Of a DNA stretch of 64,000 bases, positions 59,336 to 64,000 are shown one piece after another (the stretch's first letter is position 1; the number at the start of each line of letters is the position of its first letter). The stretch lies in NCBI RefSeq assembly GCF_025151535.1, contig NZ_CP102288.1:3109501-3173500 (forward strand), read 5' to 3'. Both the position numbers and the translations under genes were made by a program. The notes beneath the pieces were generated by a model. It searched no databases, was not told where the DNA came from, and saw only the letters and a program-made list of their open reading frames with translations. Source of the stretch: Segatella copri DSM 18205. GTDB taxonomy: Bacteria > Bacteroidota > Bacteroidia > Bacteroidales > Bacteroidaceae.

Positions 59336-61411
59336 CTAGTTTACTCCCATTCTGGAAGTATCTACGTCCTTGGTTCTCTTCTCCTTGTACTTGCCTATCT
59401 TATAGATGATGGAGATGGATGCTGATGCCCAATCTTGCTTGATGTTCATGTGATAGTCTTGATTGCCTTGTACTGATTTTGTAGAGAATCCCTCGTTGAA
59501 GATGTTGCTGCCTTTAACCACAATGCTCCATTTATCATTATCGGAAGCCCATCTCAACATAGCAATCAAGAGAAAGACTGATTTGATGTCATAGAGTCCT
59601 TGAATGGCTTTCGACTGATAGAATGGGTTAAGTATGAAATGGATGTGATGGCTTCGGCTAAGCTGGGCGGATAGATTTCCGGCAAGAATGGCAGAGATAT
59701 GTTTGCGATTGAAGGGTAAGTCAAAGAAATCGTTACTCTTGTCATGTCTGTAGATTCCTGTTGCCGAAACACTTCCGTTCATCCAATTGCCTATACCGAA
59801 AGTCGTCGATGCTCTAATGCCTATAGTATGATTATAGTCGAAATTGGTCTCCTTCATAATGACTGCCATGTGGTCGGTAGTCTGATAAGGCAACTGCACA
59901 GAATAGTTGGGCTGGAACTCTGCAAATGCCATCAATGTATGGCGACTTTTGATAGTCCACGTCAGGTTGGTCTCGTATGTAGAGTAAGGCTTGAGAAGAG
60001 GATTCCCCCATATCTCCATATAGGTAGAGGCATAGTAAATGCTGCCCATGGTTGACCAATAGCTAGGAAACTGTGAGCTGGAACTGAAGGATAAGTTGAG
60101 TATGTTGCCAGGATTGGCTTTCCACGATGCATTAAGTGTGGGATAAATATGCCATTTGTTCCATTGTGGAGAATGGTACTGCTCCGCTTCGACAGAGGCT
60201 TCCAAGCTGATTCGCTCGTTTATCTGTTTGCTTATGCCGCCATAGAAACTCAAGATTCTTTCTTCGATATTCACCTGGCTGGTTGCATCAGGAATGTCTG
60301 CTCCATCCTTGTTGGTCGTGGCTTGGTAGCTTCTGTTGTTGCTGTTTTGGAATTTCATACCATACGACAGTTCCCAACCCTGTTTCAATGAGTGGGATTG
60401 GTCTGCTGTGAAAAGCCATTTGTCTATTACTTGCTTGCTGTTTGTGTATAGAATACGCTCTTCGTCAAGCATCGTTCCTGCTAGATATTGCTGGCTGGGG
60501 TTTTGGTAGTTGAGATAGGATATGCCTATTTGTAGTCCAAAGGGCAGGTTGTAGCTGACATCTACATTGTGCAGGTAGGTATGCTCATTGCCCTGTTGCT
60601 GGGATGTGCCTGTTCCCATCGTTTCATGATGAGGATGGCTGCTGTCCCATTTTCCTGTATATGCCAGGGATAGCTGGTGGTTATCAGCAAATGCATAACT
60701 CAGTCCCAAGCGATAGTTGTGAGTCAATCCTGGGGTTTTCTGTGAGGTCTTGTCATGATACGCTACTCGCTTTCCTTGAAGGGGATGATTGGCATTGGTA
60801 GTAGTTTCACCGTATGATGTTCCATCTGTAAATGAATACATGGCATCCAGTCCGAATTTTCCTTTTTGGAACAGCAGGTTGCCTTTGCCTTCCCCTTCTC
60901 CGTATTTGCTTTGGTTCCAGATGCTTTGTATTTGTCCTGAAAGCTGGTTCTTTCCTACATAGTCTTTGGTAATCAGGTTGATGACCATTCCACGAACATG
61001 TAGGCGTGCTGGCGCTGCCAGCATCACTTCGGCTTTGGCTAATTGTGATGCGGGCATGGCTTTTAATCGCTCTGCCAGTTGTGCATAATTGAGCGTGGTT
61101 GGTTTACCGTTGATGATGAGAGTCAGTTCCTTTCCTGCATAATTGATGTTGCCGTTTAGTTCGTTTACTCCTGGTATTCGGGTAAGGGCATCATAAGCGT
61201 TGTCTGCCGGCATTTTCTCTATGAGCAGTGGCATGTTGTACACCAATTGTCCTCTTTCTGCCTTGACGATAGGACGTGTCGCCTTGACGAAAACCTCTGG
61301 CAGGTTTTGCATCATCATCAGGGTGGTAAGCGTGTCTTTTACCTCTTCGTTTTGAGCGCAAAGGGGCTGGCTCAGCAATAATGCTGAACCTAAGATAAAA
61401 TTTATTTTCAT
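59336..61411 (-). CDS. TonB-dependent receptor-like outer membrane barrel protein
   Basis: A 691-aa outer-membrane protein. A signal peptide (MKINFILGSALLLSQPLCA-Q) is followed by a TonB-box-like LPEVFVKATRP and a plug domain (GQLVYNMPLLIEKMPADNAYDALTRIPGVNELNGNINYAGKELTLIINGKPTTLNY). The barrel fits the OMP_b-brl_3 group (YRLGLSYAFADNHQLSLAYTGKW; SLEASVEAEQYHSPQWNKWHIYPTLNASWK). There is no carboxypeptidase-regulatory domain. It is the last gene of the LytTR-TonB-TPR operon. Ligand unknown. Confidence 0.86.
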   Translation of the reverse strand: MKINFILGSALLLSQPLCAQNEEVKDTLTTLMMMQNLPEVFVKATRPIVKAERGQLVYNMPLLIEKMPADNAYDALTRIPGVNELNGNINYAGKELTLIINGKPTTLNYAQLAERLKAMPASQLAKAEVMLAAPARLHVRGMVINLITKDYVGKNQLSGQIQSIWNQSKYGEGEGKGNLLFQKGKFGLDAMYSFTDGTSYGETTTNANHPLQGKRVAYHDKTSQKTPGLTHNYRLGLSYAFADNHQLSLAYTGKWDSSHPHHETMGTGTSQQQGNEHTYLHNVDVSYNLPFGLQIGISYLNYQNPSQQYLAGTMLDEERILYTNSKQVIDKWLFTADQSHSLKQGWELSYGMKFQNSNNRSYQATTNKDGADIPDATSQVNIEERILSFYGGISKQINERISLEASVEAEQYHSPQWNKWHIYPTLNASWKANPGNILNLSFSSSSQFPSYWSTMGSIYYASTYMEIWGNPLLKPYSTYETNLTWTIKSRHTLMAFAEFQPNYSVQLPYQTTDHMAVIMKETNFDYNHTIGIRASTTFGIGNWMNGSVSATGIYRHDKSNDFFDLPFNRKHISAILAGNLSAQLSRSHHIHFILNPFYQSKAIQGLYDIKSVFLLIAMLRWASDNDKWSIVVKGSNIFNEGFSTKSVQGNQDYHMNIKQDWASASISIIYKIGKYKEKRTKDVDTSRMGVN

Positions 61412-61432
61412 GTGTTTATGTTTGTTTGATGG

Positions 61433-62491
61433 TTATTGCTTGAGTTGCTCTTTGGCTTTGGATATGAGTTGTGCTGCCTCTTTTTTATCTTCTAGTCTGT
61501 TTGCATTTGCTAAGAACATCTGGAGATGCTGTTTCGCTTTCAGCTTGTTCTTGGAAGCGATGAACATTTGGGCGGCATTGTAATAGTTGAGCGGGTCGTC
61601 TTCTTCATCGTAAAGGATGCATAACTCAAAGTCACGTGCTGCGTCTGCATATCGGCTGTGTTGAAAATGTAGGTCGGCTAGCCATTTATAGGTTCGCAAT
61701 GCTCTATCTTTTGGCAAGGAAACCTCTAACGACTGGTTGAAATGAGCCATAGACAATGAATCCATGCAGAAGGATTTCTCTATCAAAGCCAAGTGGAAAA
61801 GGCAAGTGGCATTGTCGTTTTTGAACTGAACTGCTTTCTGGTAATGTTTCAGCGCCTTTTCATTGTCCGGCTGGTCCTCATAACAGAGACCAAGGATGAA
61901 ATTGGATTCGAAATTATCAAATCCTTGTGCTATCAGTTTCTCATACAAGGGTATAGCCTCATCGTATTTGAATTGCATGAATAGGGAATAGGCATATTCC
62001 TTGTTGACATATAAGTTCGTGGAATCACATTGAGAAATGTAATTCTTCGCCACTTTTTCTGCTCTGTCTGGTTTGTTCACTCCATTGTAATGCACTGCAA
62101 GCGAAGCGATAATTTCACTGTCGTATGGGAATAAGAATGCGATGCGCTCGCCCCAAAGAGAAACCTTGTCATTGTTGTTCTGATTGAGATACGCATAATA
62201 GAACATTCGCATGTCTTCGTGGTTGATGCTATCTGATGGAATCTTGTCTAGGCAAGAAATGCAGGCGGTGTAGTTGCCTACTTTCCGATAGCAGGAAGCC
62301 AGTTTCCTGCGTGCTCCCAGGTGAGATGGATTTGCTTCCAGATACTTTTGGTAGTATTGGGTTGCATGAAATACATCATATCTACTCAAACAGCTGTCTC
62401 CTTGTTGAAGTAGATTAGCTGTGGTCTCGTTGGCCTTGGCATTCATTGCCATACATAGCCATAATATAAGGATCAATCTAAACTGTTTCAT
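61433..62491 (-). CDS. Exported TPR protein
   Basis: A 352-aa protein with a signal peptide (MKQFRLILILWLCMAMNAKA-N) and TPR helices throughout, for example HATQYYQKYLEANPSHLGARRKLASCYRKVGNYTACISCLDKI and ESNFILGLCYEDQPDNEKALKHYQKAVQFKNDNATCLFHLALIEK. No catalytic motif is visible, so it is probably a periplasmic scaffold. It lies 21 bp upstream of the barrel gene and 12 bp downstream of the TonB gene. Confidence 0.84.
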   Translation of the reverse strand: MKQFRLILILWLCMAMNAKANETTANLLQQGDSCLSRYDVFHATQYYQKYLEANPSHLGARRKLASCYRKVGNYTACISCLDKIPSDSINHEDMRMFYYAYLNQNNNDKVSLWGERIAFLFPYDSEIIASLAVHYNGVNKPDRAEKVAKNYISQCDSTNLYVNKEYAYSLFMQFKYDEAIPLYEKLIAQGFDNFESNFILGLCYEDQPDNEKALKHYQKAVQFKNDNATCLFHLALIEKSFCMDSLSMAHFNQSLEVSLPKDRALRTYKWLADLHFQHSRYADAARDFELCILYDEEDDPLNYYNAAQMFIASKNKLKAKQHLQMFLANANRLEDKKEAAQLISKAKEQLKQ

Positions 62492-62503
62492 CGTTTTTGC
62501 TGA

Positions 62504-63025
62504 TTATTTCTTTCTTACTTCGGGAGTGAAAACGACAGGCAAGGTAAACTCCATGTTTACTTCCTCGCCATCGGAGAGTCGGGCAGGCTTCCAATGAGGG
62601 CTTCTCTTGAGAAGTTCAATCACAGTCTGCTCGTAGGCTTTTTCTTTGGGAGCTTCGAGAACTTTAAACAATCCCAATGTTCCATCCTTTTGAACGGTGA
62701 AGTTGATGACGACTCGCGCAGGTTTGTCTTCCAATCCTTTAGGATATTGGATGTTTGTCATCACCCATCTTAGGAAATCGTTGATGTCGCCATTGCCGTT
62801 GAAGATTGGCATCTGACCACCTTCCGGTAAAACAGCTATCGTCTTTAACACATGAGGTTGTGATACGCTTTGCGGTTTGAACATAAGGACGATGGTTATA
62901 CCTATTATTGCTATCACGCAAGCGGCTATCCCAAATACCTTTTTATATATATGAGATTTTGTGTATCTTGTTTCCTGTGCTTTGCCCAGGAAATAAGTTT
63001 CTTCCAGATTGTTTTTTTCTTTCAT
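62504..63025 (-). CDS. TonB-family energy transducer
   Basis: A 173-aa protein. One membrane helix (about residues 31-51, VFGIAACVIAIIGITIVLMF) is followed by a short linker and a TonB C-terminal domain (NDFLRWVMTNIQYPKGLEDKPARVVINFTVQKDGTLGLFKVLEAP...RSPHWKPARLSDGEEVNMEFTLPVVF). The linker is short and without the Pro-rich spacer of classical TonB. ATG 63025 is preferred; the ORF continues upstream into the LytTR gene in another frame. It is paired with an outer-membrane barrel and a LytTR regulator. Confidence 0.88.
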   Translation of the reverse strand: MKEKNNLEETYFLGKAQETRYTKSHIYKKVFGIAACVIAIIGITIVLMFKPQSVSQPHVLKTIAVLPEGGQMPIFNGNGDINDFLRWVMTNIQYPKGLEDKPARVVINFTVQKDGTLGLFKVLEAPKEKAYEQTVIELLKRSPHWKPARLSDGEEVNMEFTLPVVFTPEVRKK

Positions 63026-63030
63026 ACCTT

Positions 63031-63399
63031 TTACGATTTTATGGAGTTGTCTAAAAGTGCTTTTAATTGTTTGAGTGGTTCCTTGCTGACGTGCAGAGTG
63101 AATTTCTCGCAAAACCGTTCGTTGTACAAAACTAGTTCTGAAGTGTTGAGGTTGATGCTGAAAATGTGCTGGCTATTAATAATGTAGTTTCTGCCAACAC
63201 GAGCGAAGAAGTGTGCCGTTTTGGCAAGTTGCTCTACTATTTTCTTCTCAAAGACCACAAGGTTGAACGAGAAGGTGTATTCATCGCCGTTGGTGAGTCG
63301 GAGATTGCAATAGCTTCCTTCCGAACAGACGTATGCTATCTGTTCGGAAGCCACTCTGAGCAAGAAGTTGGCATTTGATATGATGAGATATTCTTCCAT
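63031..63399 (-). CDS. Stand-alone LytTR DNA-binding regulator
   Basis: A 122-aa protein that is only a LytTR domain: VASEQIAYVCSEGSYCNLRLTNGDEYTFSFNLVVFEKKIVEQLAKTAHFFARVGRNYIINSQHIFSINL...KFTLHVSKEPLKQLK. Most LytTR proteins carry a receiver domain; it is missing here, so the signal input is unclear. It starts the operon with the TonB, TPR and barrel genes (5 bp gap to TonB). A minus-strand -7 box TACCTTTG lies at 63416-63423, 17 bp upstream. Confidence 0.88.
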   Translation of the reverse strand: MEEYLIISNANFLLRVASEQIAYVCSEGSYCNLRLTNGDEYTFSFNLVVFEKKIVEQLAKTAHFFARVGRNYIINSQHIFSINLNTSELVLYNERFCEKFTLHVSKEPLKQLKALLDNSIKS

Positions 63400-63415
63400 A
63401 CTGATAAGTTTGGTG

Positions 63416-63423
63416 CAAAGGTA
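63416..63423 (-). promoter_or_regulatory. -7 promoter box for the LytTR-TonB-TPR-barrel operon
   Basis: CAAAGGTA on the plus strand reads TACCTTTG on the minus strand, 17 bp upstream of the start codon. The leader is therefore short. Confidence 0.55.
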
Positions 63424-63576
63424 AGCAAAATATTTAAAAAGTATGGCTGGAGGTAGCGTGTTTTTTGTGAACCAGTGGATTTGTTTTGTGGAGAATATGA
63501 AGTCAAACTCTAGATATGACTATCTGTTTAAGGTGGTCAACTAAAATCGTTAAACCACAGTTAGTAATCTAGCGAG

Positions 63577-63617
63577 GAAAAAACAAAAAAGCAGCAAACC
63601 GCAAAGGGCTTGCTGCT
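63577..63617 (-). terminator. Terminator of the argD-type gene
   Basis: AGCAGCAA (63590-63597) pairs with TTGCTGCT (63610-63617), and the minus strand then has a T-run of six and further T's. It lies 3' of the aminotransferase gene. Confidence 0.8.
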
Positions 63618-63712
63618 CACGATAGGAGTGTTTCCTATTTCTTTTATGGGTTGTATATATGACTGAAGAGCTGTTGAATTGGCTTTCCCTTTGGCCGCCG
63701 AACTTTGTTTCT

Positions 63713-63740
63713 TCACTCTTCACTCTTCGTTCTTCACTTT
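63713..63740. repeat. GTGAAGA heptamer repeat, reverse orientation
   Basis: CTTCACTCTTCACTCTTCGTTCTTCAC in the 3' flank of the argD-type gene is the reverse complement of the GAAGAGT runs at 25767 and 30353. Confidence 0.65.
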
Positions 63741-64000
63741 CTATACTTCCTTCAATATGGTTTCCAATCTTCCGATGAAGTCATCCACATTCTCCTTGGT
63801 CAATACCAATGGAGGGAGGATGCGGAGGATGTTGGTGCCGGCGCAACCGGTGAAGCAGTGCTGCTCGTGGATGAGCTTGCTGCGAACTTCCTTGTGAGGA
63901 ATATCGAGTACGGCTCCTACCATCAAACCACGGCCACGAACTTCTGTGATGTGGCTGTTGTGCTTCTGCAACTCCTTCAGCTGGGCAATGAGATATTCAC
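63741..64000 (-). CDS. argD: Acetylornithine/succinylornithine aminotransferase, C-terminal part
   Basis: Only the last about 86 residues lie inside the window; the rest is beyond the right edge. The frame reads EYLIAQLKELQKHNSHITEVRGRGLMVGAVLDIPHKEV, then FTGCAGTNILRILPPLVLTKENVDDFIGRLETILKEV, the C-terminal domain of class III PLP aminotransferases: VRGRGLM, a gap, and LRILPPL. It fits ArgD, with ornithine-type aminotransferase as the main alternative. It would act in the arginine pathway with argF' at 40453. Confidence 0.8.
   Translation of the reverse strand, partial: EYLIAQLKELQKHNSHITEVRGRGLMVGAVLDIPHKEVRSKLIHEQHCFTGCAGTNILRILPPLVLTKENVDDFIGRLETILKEV

Noticed and set aside
1-64000. tRNA or rRNA genes
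   Set aside because: I found no cloverleaf-like stretch or rRNA-like block by eye; a dedicated search (tRNAscan-type) would decide.

Overview
The window looks like a chromosomal segment of a gut Bacteroidota, most likely Prevotella/Segatella (S. copri-like). This rests on SusC/SusD pairs, Bacteroidota -7 promoter boxes of the form TAnnTTTG, many Cys-Asp-rich surface lipoproteins, an N-succinylornithine-type carbamoyltransferase, an IS982 element and DUF4143-type ATPases. The species name is inference; the sequence only shows the phylum-level signature.

Layout. 1-900: two arrays of 22-bp repeats and a promoter. 901-16062: one co-directional locus of SusC, SusD, a DUF4843 lipoprotein, a BACON-like lipoprotein, two LRR lipoproteins, a subtilisin-like lipoprotein protease, a DUF1573 protein and a lipocalin-like lipoprotein. 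It carries a protease rather than glycosidases, so it is probably a surface peptide or glycoprotein capture system. 16158-20311: a ThiD-like/AraC fusion regulator, a DUF4143-type ATPase, then pdxS-pdxT (vitamin B6 synthesis). 20556-21683: a second AAA ATPase. 22024-25759: murF, then a small-membrane-protein operon (one 73-aa protein and four tandem 34-37-aa paralogues) leading into folP and cdaA. 26005-31508: pta-ackA, a PfkB sugar kinase, lpxH, a MIP18/SufT-like gene and radC. 31561-38109: glycosyltransferase, efp, rpmH, PASTA protein, rluD, ddl and an acyltransferase. 38110-39190: a repeat-rich stretch and a decayed PD40-type gene. 39204-42862: RidA-like gene, argF', proA. 42923-46239: a decayed YhcG-type fragment, a lipoprotein with a long structured leader, a 42-aa ORF and a third AAA ATPase. 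46517-52988: DUF6377 sensor/regulator facing a TonB receptor and a GH36 alpha-galactosidase. 53074-54088: a deleted IS982 copy, followed by a DUF6398 gene and a broken rhuM. 55161-59211: proB, acyl-CoA ligase, XRE-cupin regulator, proC. 59336-63399: a LytTR, TonB, TPR, outer-membrane barrel operon. 63741-64000: 3' end of an argD-type aminotransferase.

How it fits together. Arginine and proline synthesis genes (argF', argD, proA, proB, proC) are scattered over the right half. Central acetate metabolism, envelope synthesis (murF, ddl, lpxH) and cyclic-di-AMP synthesis lie in the middle.

Most striking are at least seven intergenic arrays of unrelated sequence that all keep the same 22-bp (once 23-bp) period, often with a dyad in each unit, and usually starting at or near a stop codon. 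Two of them contain a near-identical 63-bp triple palindrome in opposite orientation, each downstream of an AAA ATPase gene. Next in interest are the tandem micro-membrane-protein family at 23695-24142 and the ThiD-AraC fusion whose kinase motifs are lost, next to pdxST.
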